Assembly: GCA_902774395.1 (NCBI GenBank)
Contig: CACYIK010000001.1
Span: 186,001-250,000 of the forward strand
Direction of reading: 5' to 3'
Length of the DNA stretch: 64,000 bases
Source: an uncultured Bacteroidota bacterium
GTDB taxonomy: Bacteria; Bacteroidota; Bacteroidia; Bacteroidales; P3
The position numbers were made by a program, and so were the translations under genes. Below, one piece after another: positions 9,259 through 17,167 of this stretch. Below the pieces are notes generated by a model. The model worked only from the letters and a program-made list of their open reading frames with translations, ran no database searches and was not told where the DNA came from. The first letter of the stretch is position 1. Each line of letters begins with the position of its first letter.

Positions 9259-11929
9259 ATTCGGCCTGTTTCAGGATATCTTCGATGATTTTGGCTTTCC
9301 ATGGAGTGTTGAGGTCGAAGATCTCGTTGACGGGACGGCTGAGCATCTCGATGAGGAGGTGCGTGTTGTCTTGGTGTTCCATCTTTTCCAACTCTTCGGC
9401 CACCTGCTGCCAGTCGTGCTGCGAGTAGAGTAGGGGGGCGAAGTTGTTAAGGTCGAAGTTACGCACCACCATATTGTCAATACCTTCGGTCTCGATGCGC
9501 GAGTGGGCGCGGGCGAGTTTGATTTCGCCCACTTCCTGCAGCACATGCAGGTATTTCTCGTACAGCACGTATTCGTTCATGAGCCAGGCGACGATGGCGT
9601 TGCTGAGGGCGTTCCATACGTGGCGGGAGAGGGGACGGGCGACAAAGCGTCCAATCATGAAGCTTCCGGCGGTGAGACCCGAGACATTGCGCTGGCGGCA
9701 AAGCTGGTAGGCACGGTGGAAGAAATTAATCTTATTTCTCTGCAGCAGCATGTTGAAGAGACGGCTTTGGTCGTTATGGTCACCCATGCGGCTCTGCATC
9801 ACTTGGCTGACATATTCTTCGGGACGCCCCTCATACCATGTGTTCACTATCTCGGAGGCAATTTTCGGCTTGTTCTGCAGGTTGCAGCGGATGAGACGTG
9901 CCAACTTGTGGATGTCGGTGATATAATTGGCTTCCTGCGAGGTGACAATCGTTTGGTATTGCGTGTAGGCCTCCCTCATCTTTTCGAAGAAGAGCTTCTC
10001 GTTGTCGTCGAGTTCCACGGGTGCACCCTCGAGGTATTTGGTGAAACGCGCCGGTTTAAAGGCGGCCTGGCCTTTGTAGAGGCTCTGACGTTTGGAGCTG
10101 AGAGTTATCATCTCGCCCTCGTCTATTGTCAAGCCTGCGCTGTTCACTATCGAGTTGTCCTTTATGCTGATGCCGTAGGAGTGCAAGTCCATGAACGCGG
10201 GGATGCCGTAGCCACGGCAGGCGGTGACGACATGGATGGCTGCGGGCATCATGGAGAGGATGGCGTCGACCTCGTTGAGGGTGATGGTGTCTTGTGGCAC
10301 AAAATGTTCCTGGCAGAGGCATACATTCTCGCCTTTGGCCTTGAGTTCTCGGGCTTTCGCCACCGAGAAGCAGAGGCGTGCCGAGATGGCGGTGCGGGGC
10401 AGCACGCTCAGTCCGCCGCCGAAGAAGGCAAGTTTGGCTATCGACCGGTCGTCGATAGAGGCCGAGATAATTTGTCTCAGGTGATAGGGCTTGATGAGAT
10501 CCATCACCTGGGCGTCGCTGATCAGACCGCTATTGCGCATATCAATGGCGGAGACGAGTGCTGCACGCCCTGTCATTTCCGAGGCGTTGAGCTGCAACAC
10601 CGAGAAGAGACTCAGCTTATGGGGACGGCTCTCGACGGCGAATTCGATGGTGACGGGGGTCTTGTAGCGGCCCTCGAGTTTTTTCAGCAGAGGGTCGAAA
10701 TGATATACCGCGGGGAACTCGCCACGTATCTCGTTACGGTCCTCATAGGCGAGGTCGTCGGTTGTTACGTCGCCTGTCATGATTTCCTCACCGAAGATAT
10801 TACGGTAGCTCTCAATCTGTTTGCCTGTGCCCATCCGGGAATGACGGCTGTAGAGCACACCAGGGTATGAGTCATTGTTTCCGATGGTCCATACCATACG
10901 CTGCAGTATCAGGCTGGGAAATGCCTGCTTGCCCTGCATAAAGGTCAATATGAGGTCGGAATTGCTGTCGTAGAACTTTTTGACAAACAGCGTCAGCTGC
11001 AACACCTGCTCCCAAGCGTCGGTAATCAGTTTCTCTCCCATGGCGCTGCTCTCGACACGGTGCTCCAATTCCTCGATGCGTCGGCACTGTGCCTCTTCGC
11101 TCAGCTGGATGTCTGATTCTTCATAGTGGTGATCCAACTCCAGCATCTCGCACAGGGTGTGCAGGGTGCTCAGATATACGCGGTTTGCCATTGTAGGGGC
11201 AAACTTCTTCCTGAGGGCTCGATAGGAGGTCCGGGTGACACCAATATTCAGCAATGTCGGCATCAGGCCCGGGATGTATTGCGGCATCGCACAGCGGATG
11301 GCGAACACCAGCGGGTTTTTGGCGTCGCCCAGACGGCAGTTCGTCATGATTTCCAGATTCCGTATAGCGCGTTCCAACATCGCGGGCAGGTGGTCTGGGT
11401 TCGTGAACGACTTGGCCGTCAAAATACAGAAATCGGGGACAGGGTAGCAGTTGCGTGTCAGGTCCAGCAACATGTGGCCCTTATAGCTGATGACCTCGTC
11501 TGTGAAGTCACCCTCTTCCGTCAGCGTCGTTATCAGCTCGTCGCAGTCCGACAGTGGATTCTCCGCCACATAACGGCGGCATTGCTCATGGAAATCTTTG
11601 CGCTGGTGTTCCAGCTGCTGCAGTTCGTTTTCATTCAGGGTACCTGCGTGCTCACCCAGCAGCAATTCGAGAAATCTCACCTGCTCTCCCTCGCGTAGCT
11701 TCAACAGTTGGTACATGTCGTACCATCGCGGTGGGAACTCGTATACATTCTCATCACCCACCAACCGGTAAATCACCGTTCCGGGTTTGTTGCCCTCCAG
11801 ACGGTTCTCCGGATCCTCGCTGTCGTGGTCGAAAATCTCACGTCCCTCACGGGCATAGAGACAGACCATGAAGTAGTTAGGATAGCTCGCTCTGATTCTG
11901 AAGCGCTCGACTTTCATGGCGCAAATCAA
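9254..11929 (-). CDS. PPDK/PEP-synthase-like phosphotransferase without the PEP-binding barrel
   Basis: An 891-residue protein related to pyruvate phosphate dikinase in its middle. Residues 148-250 contain YKGHMLLDLTRNCYPVPDF and NPLVFAIRC..IPGLMPTLLNIG, the counterparts of the KG-loop and the PLLVSVRSG..MPGMMDTxLN segments of the ATP-binding domain. Residues 338-465 match the remainder of that domain. Residues 500-610 match the swivelling phosphohistidine domain, with H566 in IHVVTACRGYGIPA aligned to the TSHAAVVARGMGKP histidine. The N-terminal 145 residues and the C-terminal 280 residues are not PPDK-like; the C-terminus is helical with no PEP/pyruvate TIM-barrel motifs. The phosphate acceptor is therefore unknown. 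A start at M5 (11917) is equally possible. It is the last gene of the tRNA-ruvX-def-TPR run. Confidence 0.75.
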   Translation of the reverse strand: MICAMKVERFRIRASYPNYFMVCLYAREGREIFDHDSEDPENRLEGNKPGTVIYRLVGDENVYEFPPRWYDMYQLLKLREGEQVRFLELLLGEHAGTLNENELQQLEHQRKDFHEQCRRYVAENPLSDCDELITTLTEEGDFTDEVISYKGHMLLDLTRNCYPVPDFCILTAKSFTNPDHLPAMLERAIRNLEIMTNCRLGDAKNPLVFAIRCAMPQYIPGLMPTLLNIGVTRTSYRALRKKFAPTMANRVYLSTLHTLCEMLELDHHYEESDIQLSEEAQCRRIEELEHRVESSAMGEKLITDAWEQVLQLTLFVKKFYDSNSDLILTFMQGKQAFPSLILQRMVWTIGNNDSYPGVLYSRHSRMGTGKQIESYRNIFGEEIMTGDVTTDDLAYEDRNEIRGEFPAVYHFDPLLKKLEGRYKTPVTIEFAVESRPHKLSLFSVLQLNASEMTGRAALVSAIDMRNSGLISDAQVMDLIKPYHLRQIISASIDDRSIAKLAFFGGGLSVLPRTAISARLCFSVAKARELKAKGENVCLCQEHFVPQDTITLNEVDAILSMMPAAIHVVTACRGYGIPAFMDLHSYGISIKDNSIVNSAGLTIDEGEMITLSSKRQSLYKGQAAFKPARFTKYLEGAPVELDDNEKLFFEKMREAYTQYQTIVTSQEANYITDIHKLARLIRCNLQNKPKIASEIVNTWYEGRPEEYVSQVMQSRMGDHNDQSRLFNMLLQRNKINFFHRAYQLCRQRNVSGLTAGSFMIGRFVARPLSRHVWNALSNAIVAWLMNEYVLYEKYLHVLQEVGEIKLARAHSRIETEGIDNMVVRNFDLNNFAPLLYSQHDWQQVAEELEKMEHQDNTHLLIEMLSRPVNEIFDLNTPWKAKIIEDILKQAEC

Positions 11930-11938
11930 TGGTTACTA

Positions 11939-12451
11939 TTATTTTTTCACCATTTTCAGCTGCTCTTCGGGGCTCATGCCCACCATCGGAAGAGCTTTCT
12001 TGACATCGGCAGCCAAGACATGGTCGGGATATTCCGTCACGAAGACGGTGTAAGCCTCGCGGGCTTTGTCGTACTGCTCGTTCTGTTCATAGGCCCATCC
12101 CTTCAGGAACTGGCAGCCTGCCACCTCCTCGAAACCGGGATAGAGGGTGATGATGCTGTCAAGATTGGCGATGCCGGCCTCAAATTCGCCGATGGATATC
12201 TGCGTCTCGGCCATCTTCATCAGATAGATAGGAGCCAAGCTGTCCTCGGGGTATCCCTTGACAAACTGGGTATATAGGTCGATTATGGCGTTGGCCTTTT
12301 CGGGGTTGGCGACCATCTCGAAAGCATAGAGCGAGTCCATCGTCGCAATCGAGTCAATCAGTTCGTCGTGACCCAGCACCTTCTCTTCATCACCTCCCTT
12401 GCAGCCAGCCAGCATGACACAGGCAAAAGCAAAAACAAAAAGCTTTTTCAT
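11939..12451 (-). CDS. TPR-like lipoprotein
   Basis: A 170-residue protein with lipobox MLAG-C at the end of a short signal peptide, then a two- to three-repeat TPR-like helical region (NAIIDLYTQFVKGYPEDS, ANLDSIITLYPG, KAREAYTVFVTEYPDH). It probably scaffolds protein contacts in the periplasm. It lies 25 nt after def and 9 nt before the PPDK-like gene on the same strand. Confidence 0.8.
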   Translation of the reverse strand: MKKLFVFAFACVMLAGCKGGDEEKVLGHDELIDSIATMDSLYAFEMVANPEKANAIIDLYTQFVKGYPEDSLAPIYLMKMAETQISIGEFEAGIANLDSIITLYPGFEEVAGCQFLKGWAYEQNEQYDKAREAYTVFVTEYPDHVLAADVKKALPMVGMSPEEQLKMVKK

Positions 12452-12476
12452 AATCCTTATTTTATTGATTCTTGAC

Positions 12477-13028
12477 TTATTTCATCCTGTATTTCGTGTG
12501 CACCTTCTTGTTCACGATGTCGTTCATCCTGCGCTTCAGCATGGTACGGCGCAGAGGCGAGAGGCGGTCGGTGAACACTTTGCCGTCCAGGTGGTCGATC
12601 TCATGTTGTGCGATACGTGCGAAGAGGCCGTCGATTTCCTCGGTATGCTCTTCCCAGTTCTCATCCCACCAGTGCATCACGATGCGTTCGGGACGCAGCA
12701 CGTCCTCGTGGATGTCGGGCACACTCAGGCAGCCCTCGTTGAAATACTCTTTTTCGCCCTTGAACTCAAGAATCTCCGGGTTGATGAGCACATGCACGTC
12801 CGTCGGCTCGCCATAGGTGTCGGTCTTCTCATTGTAGGGACGCACGCCGATGGTCACCAGCCTTATCGACAGGTCCACCTGCGGTGCTGCGAGACCCACG
12901 CCGTCGGCGTTGTACATCGTCTCGAACATGTTGGCTATAAGCTCTTTGAGGTTCGGATAGTCTTTTGTTACAGGTTGCGCCACTTTGCGCAGCGTTGGAT
13001 GACCAAGTCCAATAATCGGTAGTATCAT
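12477..13028 (-). CDS. def: Peptide deformylase
   Basis: Removes the formyl group from the initiator methionine of new proteins. All three motifs are present: GVGLAAPQ (43-50), EGCLSVP with metal ligand C100, and HEIDH (142-146) with the catalytic Glu. The length of 183 is usual. It lies 4 nt downstream of ruvX. Confidence 0.98.
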   Translation of the reverse strand: MILPIIGLGHPTLRKVAQPVTKDYPNLKELIANMFETMYNADGVGLAAPQVDLSIRLVTIGVRPYNEKTDTYGEPTDVHVLINPEILEFKGEKEYFNEGCLSVPDIHEDVLRPERIVMHWWDENWEEHTEEIDGLFARIAQHEIDHLDGKVFTDRLSPLRRTMLKRRMNDIVNKKVHTKYRMK

Positions 13029-13032
13029 AATT

Positions 13033-13455
13033 TTAATTCTTAATTCTCAAATAGTCTTGGAGCATGATGGTGGCGGCGATTTGGTCTATCATGCCTTTGT
13101 CGCGGCGCTGTTTCTTTTTCAGGCCGCTGTCAATCATCGTCTGGAATGCCATCTTCGATGTGAAGCGCTCATCCACACGTGCAATCTCTTTCCCAGGGAA
13201 TGCCTCTGCCAACTGTTTCACAAAGGGCTCTATGAGCTTCATCGATTCCGACCAGGTGTTGTCCATGTGCTTGGCCTCGCCAACCACAAAGATATCGACC
13301 TCCTCGCGCGCGCAATAATCTTTAATATAGGCCATCAACTTAGAGGTCTCCACGGTCGTCAGGGCAGTGGCAATAATACGAACGGGGTCGGTTACCGCCA
13401 ACCCCGTACGCACTTTTCCGTAGTCTATGGCCATTATTCGTCCCATAAAACTCAC
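13033..13455 (-). CDS. ruvX: Holliday-junction resolvase-like protein RuvX/YqgF
   Basis: A 140-residue RNase H-fold nuclease implicated in 16S rRNA 5'-end maturation or junction resolution. MAIDYGKVRTGLAVTDP carries the first catalytic Asp, and the VDERFTS and DQIAATIMLQDYL segments carry the others. It begins 32 nt after the 3' end of the tRNA gene, so tRNA and mRNA are probably cut from one transcript. It is followed closely by def. Confidence 0.95.
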   Translation of the reverse strand: MSFMGRIMAIDYGKVRTGLAVTDPVRIIATALTTVETSKLMAYIKDYCAREEVDIFVVGEAKHMDNTWSESMKLIEPFVKQLAEAFPGKEIARVDERFTSKMAFQTMIDSGLKKKQRRDKGMIDQIAATIMLQDYLRIKN

Positions 13456-13487
13456 ATCTCTTGACTCTCAATTCTAAACTTTTTTCG

Positions 13488-13561
13488 TGGCCCCTCTCGG
13501 GTTCGAACCAAGGACCCGCTGATTATGAGTCAGCTGCTCTAACCAACTGAGCTAAGAGGCC
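13488..13561 (-). tRNA. tRNA with CAU anticodon, probably Ile2 (lysidine type)
   Basis: A complete 74-nt cloverleaf reads on the minus strand: acceptor GGCCTCT/AGGGGCC with discriminator A, D-arm AGCTCAGTTGGTTAGAGC, anticodon stem GCTGA/TCAGC with loop CTCATAA, and T-loop TTCGAAC. CCA is not encoded. The acceptor resembles E. coli ileX (GGCCCCTTAGC) more than elongator tRNA-Met, so Ile2 is preferred, but Met cannot be excluded by eye. Confidence 0.9.
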
Positions 13562-13575
13562 TGCCAAATCGGGTG

Positions 13576-13606
13576 CAAAAATACAACTTTTTCCCGACAT
13601 GGCAAA
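13576..13606 (-). promoter_or_regulatory. Promoter of the tRNA-ruvX-def operon
   Basis: On the minus strand TTTG (13606-13603), a 19-bp spacer and TATTTTTG (13583-13576). The sequence spanning the -7 box and start site is nearly identical to that of the tRNA-Arg promoter at 60689-60720. Confidence 0.8.
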
Positions 13607-13626
13607 AAATATTTTCATTTTTGTCT

Positions 13627-14865
13627 TCAGAGCATCTTCTGCAGTTGCTCCTCAAGTTCGGTTCCCATCTCTTTTGAGAAGCCTGTGTGTGTCTCCACAA
13701 TCTTGCCGTCGCGGTCGAGGATGAAGAGGGTCGGGAAAGCATGAACATGATAGGCCTTGGACAGTTCGTGGTCGGAGAAAAGCACCGTGTAGGTGATGCC
13801 GCGATTGGAGAGGAATGTGGCCATCTCATCTTTCACGGGGTCGTCGTACGGGTCGATGCCGACCACCACCACGCCGCGGTCCTTGTATTTCTCATGAAGG
13901 CTCTGCAGGATGGGTAAAGCAGCGCAGCAGGGGGCACAGCTTTTATAGAAGAAGTCCACCAGCACCACCTTGCCCTTGAGGTCGGCGAGGCGCATGGTGT
14001 CTCCTGCCAGCGTGGGCAGCGACCAGTTGGGTGCCGGAGTCCCCTTGGACAGCGGCTCGGGAGCTTTGTGTGGGACATAGTCCCTCTGCACCATATCGTC
14101 GGGGATGGACTTCAAGGTCAGCTTCGACTCGTCAACCTTCGGGTCGAAAGAAACCAGCTTGAGTTCCTCGTATTGAGATACGGTGTCTGGCCCGTCAATG
14201 TTGTCGAAAGCTTCAGAGAACTGGATGGGCAGGTAGTTGCTCTTGTCAATCCAAATATTGATTTCGTAGCGGAGGCAGATAATGCCGAAATAGGGGTCTG
14301 GTTCACCGCTTTGCTTCACGAGGATGTTGACCAGATAGCAGGGCTTGTCGTTCAGATGGGTTTCCGAAAGCGAAATGAGATAGTCGTCGCTAGTGTCGGC
14401 AATCCATTTCTCTAATGAAGGGATGAAATAGGTTCGGGCAGTCAGCGGGGAGAAAAATTCGAAGTTGTGTTGCCTGTTCTTTATTTCATCCGCCCATTGG
14501 GCACACGAGAGAATGGTGGCTGTGTCGTTAAGATACACCAATTCATTTCCTGTATAAAGAAAATGGCCGTTCCATTCCGGATGACCCTGAGGCTCATTAA
14601 CCATCGAGAAGGCTTTCCCGAAAATGGTGTCGTCGGGTAGCTTGCGGAAGTCGCAGGTGTTGCGGTAGTAGTCGGTGTCCTTGTCGTCCATGTGTTTCAT
14701 TTTCCGTTCCATCACGTAGTGTCCGCCCTGGATGGACTGGCATTTCTCGCGCGATTTTCGGATGACGGTTTCTATCGACTCTTGTGCTTCGCACTCCGCA
14801 ACGGGGAGCATTCCGGCCAGCAGCGCCACGGCTGCCAACACGAGTTTCAAATTGATTTTTTTCAT
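13627..14865 (-). CDS. TlpA-like thiol-disulfide oxidoreductase with N-terminal extension
   Basis: A 412-residue exported protein. A signal peptide of about 28 residues is followed by a 240-residue beta-rich domain of the kind seen in Bacteroidetes outer-membrane-linked redox proteins. The C-terminal thioredoxin fold starts near residue 272 (GTPAPNWSLPTLAGDTMRL) and has redox motif C310-A-P-C313 and the cis-proline loop HAFPTLF. It probably reduces disulfides in the periplasm. The gene lies downstream of a small beta-barrel gene on the same strand, with a 12-bp inverted repeat between them. Confidence 0.85.
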   Translation of the reverse strand: MKKINLKLVLAAVALLAGMLPVAECEAQESIETVIRKSREKCQSIQGGHYVMERKMKHMDDKDTDYYRNTCDFRKLPDDTIFGKAFSMVNEPQGHPEWNGHFLYTGNELVYLNDTATILSCAQWADEIKNRQHNFEFFSPLTARTYFIPSLEKWIADTSDDYLISLSETHLNDKPCYLVNILVKQSGEPDPYFGIICLRYEINIWIDKSNYLPIQFSEAFDNIDGPDTVSQYEELKLVSFDPKVDESKLTLKSIPDDMVQRDYVPHKAPEPLSKGTPAPNWSLPTLAGDTMRLADLKGKVVLVDFFYKSCAPCCAALPILQSLHEKYKDRGVVVVGIDPYDDPVKDEMATFLSNRGITYTVLFSDHELSKAYHVHAFPTLFILDRDGKIVETHTGFSKEMGTELEEQLQKML

Positions 14866-14900
14866 GTTTTTATCTTCTTGACTTTATTGTTTTAAATGCC

Positions 14901-14927
14901 GTTTGTCAAGTTCTCAACTTGACAAAC
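14901..14927. promoter_or_regulatory. 12-bp perfect inverted repeat between two minus-strand genes
   Basis: GTTTGTCAAGTT (14901-14912) and AACTTGACAAAC (14916-14927) are separated by CTC. No T-run follows on the minus strand, so a simple terminator is unlikely. It could be an operator or an mRNA processing/stability hairpin upstream of the TlpA-like gene. Confidence 0.6.
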
Positions 14928-14960
14928 ACGCCTTCTGCCATCGACCGTATTCATGTGAAG

Positions 14961-15665
14961 CTATGCTTCGATATTGAGGCCGATGTAGAAGCTATTGCTG
15001 TTGTGGAAGTAGAATGGGTTGGTGTGGTCGCCGCCGCTGGTGTGGGGAGGAAGGAGTCCGAGGCTGGCCTTGAACTCAACCCCCAATTTCAGATAGCGTG
15101 TGTACCAATCCAACCCACAGCCAAACGAAAAGCTTATGTCGTGGGCGTTTAGCGATTGGATGCTTCCGTCGTCGCTGTCATTGCGCAGCGAGGCGAAGTC
15201 AAACCTGTAGCTGAGTCCTGAGACGAGGTAAGGCTCCAGATGACCCCAGCGGATTGCAATGAACTTGACATCCACAGGCAGCTCGCCACAGACGCTTTCC
15301 ACCTTGTAGTCGGTGGACGGCGAGGTGGGAACAGAGACATTGCCAGGCTCCCAGTTGCTCTTAAAGAGCGACACACCCGGCATGGCACGCAGGCTGAAGT
15401 TCCGATTCAGTGGGATTTCTCCTATCACGGCGAAACGAAAACCGGGAACGTGGATTGTGTGGTTGCCCTCCTCCAAGGCGTGCGCCACACCGCCTGAGGT
15501 GTTGTAGAGGTCGACAGTGTTTATGGTGACCCCCACTTGAAGACCATAGAGAATCTTGTGATTGCCCACCGTCGCGCTGTCCCGCTCTTGCGAATGGGCA
15601 GTCCCTGTGAAGAACAACAATTGGAGAACGCAAAGCATCGCGATGCCTCGAAACATTACTTTCAT
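14961..15665 (-). CDS. Outer-membrane beta-barrel protein (small porin-like family)
   Basis: A 234-residue protein with a signal peptide ending near TGTAHSQ and alternating beta-strand sequence to a C-terminal aromatic-poor strand (SFYIGLNIEA). The pattern (GLQVGVTINTVDLYN ... GVEFKASLGLL) is that of the 8- to 10-strand barrels common in Bacteroidetes. It is the first gene of a probable pair with the TlpA-like gene. Confidence 0.75.
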   Translation of the reverse strand: MKVMFRGIAMLCVLQLLFFTGTAHSQERDSATVGNHKILYGLQVGVTINTVDLYNTSGGVAHALEEGNHTIHVPGFRFAVIGEIPLNRNFSLRAMPGVSLFKSNWEPGNVSVPTSPSTDYKVESVCGELPVDVKFIAIRWGHLEPYLVSGLSYRFDFASLRNDSDDGSIQSLNAHDISFSFGCGLDWYTRYLKLGVEFKASLGLLPPHTSGGDHTNPFYFHNSNSFYIGLNIEA

Positions 15666-15866
15666 AACGGTTTATTTTTTTAGGTTAATAAATGAGGTTA
15701 TTCAGCAAGTAATGTTTTCCTCGATAAGCGTCTGATTTTTGTTCATAATAACGTGGTGATTTCGGTTTTATTGTTTAATTCACATTTTCCCCTTTCAATT
15801 TATAAGACGGCGAGGTGCCTTTTTTGGGTAACATTTTAACAATAGTTAGGGTCTTTTAACATTTCG

Positions 15867-15899
15867 GTTGCACTAAATCATTTTTTTTTCTTATCTTTG
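15867..15899 (+). promoter_or_regulatory. Promoter of ilvE
   Basis: GTTG (15867-15870), a 21-bp spacer and TATCTTTG (15892-15899), with a leader of about 40 nt. The rest of the 280-bp gap upstream (15666-15866) is AT-rich and shows nothing else recognisable. Confidence 0.7.
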
Positions 15900-15945
15900 C
15901 CAAATTGTATTTAATTATAATAAACAACCTAAAAATCTGAACAAC

Positions 15946-16959
15946 ATGAATATAGATTGGCAAAACCTTCCCTTCGGTTACGTCAAAACCGACTACAATG
16001 TGCGTTGCTACTTCCGCAACGGCCAGTGGGGTGAGATTGAGGTCTCCAGCTCCGAGAACATCAACATCCACATGGCTGCCTCCAGCCTCCACTATGGCCA
16101 GGAAGCTTTCGAGGGCCTGAAAGCCTACCGTTGCAAAGATGGTAAGATCCGCATCTTCCGTCCCGAAGCCAACGCCGAGCGTCTGCAGAGCACCTGCCGC
16201 GGCATCATGATGCCCGAACTGCCCACCGAGAAGTTCGTCGAGATGTGCAAGAAGGTCATCAAGCTCAATGAGCGTTTCATTCCTCCCTATGGCACCGGCG
16301 CCAGCCTCTACCTGCGTCCCCTGCTCATCGGTACCGGCATCACCGTGGGTGTCAAACCCGCCGACGAGTACCTGTTCGTCATCTTCGTGACCCCCGTGGG
16401 ACCCTACTTCAAGGGCGGTTTCAAAGCCAACCCCTATGTCATCACCCGCAAGTACGACCGTAGCGCCCCCCTCGGCACCGGTATCTACAAAGTCGGTGGT
16501 AACTATGCCGCTTCCCTGAGAGCTCACGTCGAGGCTTGCCACGGTGGCCAGTACGCCTGCGAGTTCTATCTGGATGCCAAGGAGAAGAAATATGTCGACG
16601 AGGCCGGCGCTGCCAACTTCTTCGGCATCAAGGACGGTGCCTACATCACCCCGAAGAGCACTTCCATCCTGCCCTCCATCACCAACAAGAGCCTCATGCA
16701 GCTCGCCGAGGATATGGGTATGAAAGTCGAGCGTCGTCCCATCGACGTCGAGGAGCTCAGCACCTTCCAGGAGGCCGGCGCCTGCGGTACCGCCGCCGTC
16801 ATCAGCCCCATCGAGCGTCTTGACGACCCCGAGACCGGCAAGAGCTACGTCTTTGGCAAGGAGCCCGGTCCCTACAGCACCAAGCTCTACAACGCCCTCC
16901 GTGCCATCCAGCTCGGCGAGGCCGAAGACAAGCACAACTGGAACACCGTCATGGACTAA
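15946..16959 (+). CDS. ilvE: Branched-chain amino acid aminotransferase
   Basis: PLP enzyme that interconverts Leu, Ile and Val with their 2-oxo acids. The 337 residues match fold-type IV aminotransferases of the longer (BCAT2-like) group: HYGQEAFEGLKAYR, the PLP lysine K182 in IYKVGGNYAAS, EAGAANFFGIKDG and EAGACGTAAVISP. Monocistronic, with its own promoter and a strong terminator. Confidence 0.97.
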   Translation: MNIDWQNLPFGYVKTDYNVRCYFRNGQWGEIEVSSSENINIHMAASSLHYGQEAFEGLKAYRCKDGKIRIFRPEANAERLQSTCRGIMMPELPTEKFVEMCKKVIKLNERFIPPYGTGASLYLRPLLIGTGITVGVKPADEYLFVIFVTPVGPYFKGGFKANPYVITRKYDRSAPLGTGIYKVGGNYAASLRAHVEACHGGQYACEFYLDAKEKKYVDEAGAANFFGIKDGAYITPKSTSILPSITNKSLMQLAEDMGMKVERRPIDVEELSTFQEAGACGTAAVISPIERLDDPETGKSYVFGKEPGPYSTKLYNALRAIQLGEAEDKHNWNTVMD

Positions 16960-16978
16960 GTTCCATCTGAAAACATTC

Positions 16979-17009
16979 AAGCCGTTGGCGATGCCAACGG
17001 CTTTTTTTT
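16979..17009 (+). terminator. Rho-independent terminator of ilvE
   Basis: An 11-bp perfect stem AAGCCGTTGGC (16979-16989) with GCCAACGGCTT (16993-17003), 3-nt loop and a run of T. Confidence 0.93.
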
Positions 17010-17080
17010 GTCCCCAAAACAACGTTTTATTGCTTTAAAAACGCTTTTTATCAACAAAATCACAACTCCTTGACAACCAC

Positions 17081-17160
17081 CTACCAACACCCTATCAACT
17101 CCTAACCAACTCCTACCATGGTAGGAGTTGATACGGTGTTGGTACGGCTTTGGTAGGGTG
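17081..17160. repeat. Phased 10-11 bp array around a 24-bp palindrome
   Basis: CTA steps at 17081, 17092, 17102, 17113 and TA steps of the opposite arm at 17122, 17132, 17143, 17154 are spaced 10-11 bp, with an 8-bp step at the centre. The centre 17107-17130 is a perfect palindrome around CCATGG. A related array sharing 20 bp lies at 49082-49172. Confidence 0.85.
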
Positions 17161-17167
17161 ATGGGGG

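Noticed and set aside
9503..10870. 455-codon frame antisense to the PPDK-like gene
   Set aside because: The minus-strand product aligns by motif with PPDK; the antisense product has no recognisable feature.
15856..17022. Long open frame antisense to ilvE
   Set aside because: Its product is low in complexity (Gly, Val, Asp, Leu) as expected from the complement of a GC-rich coding strand, and ilvE is unambiguous.
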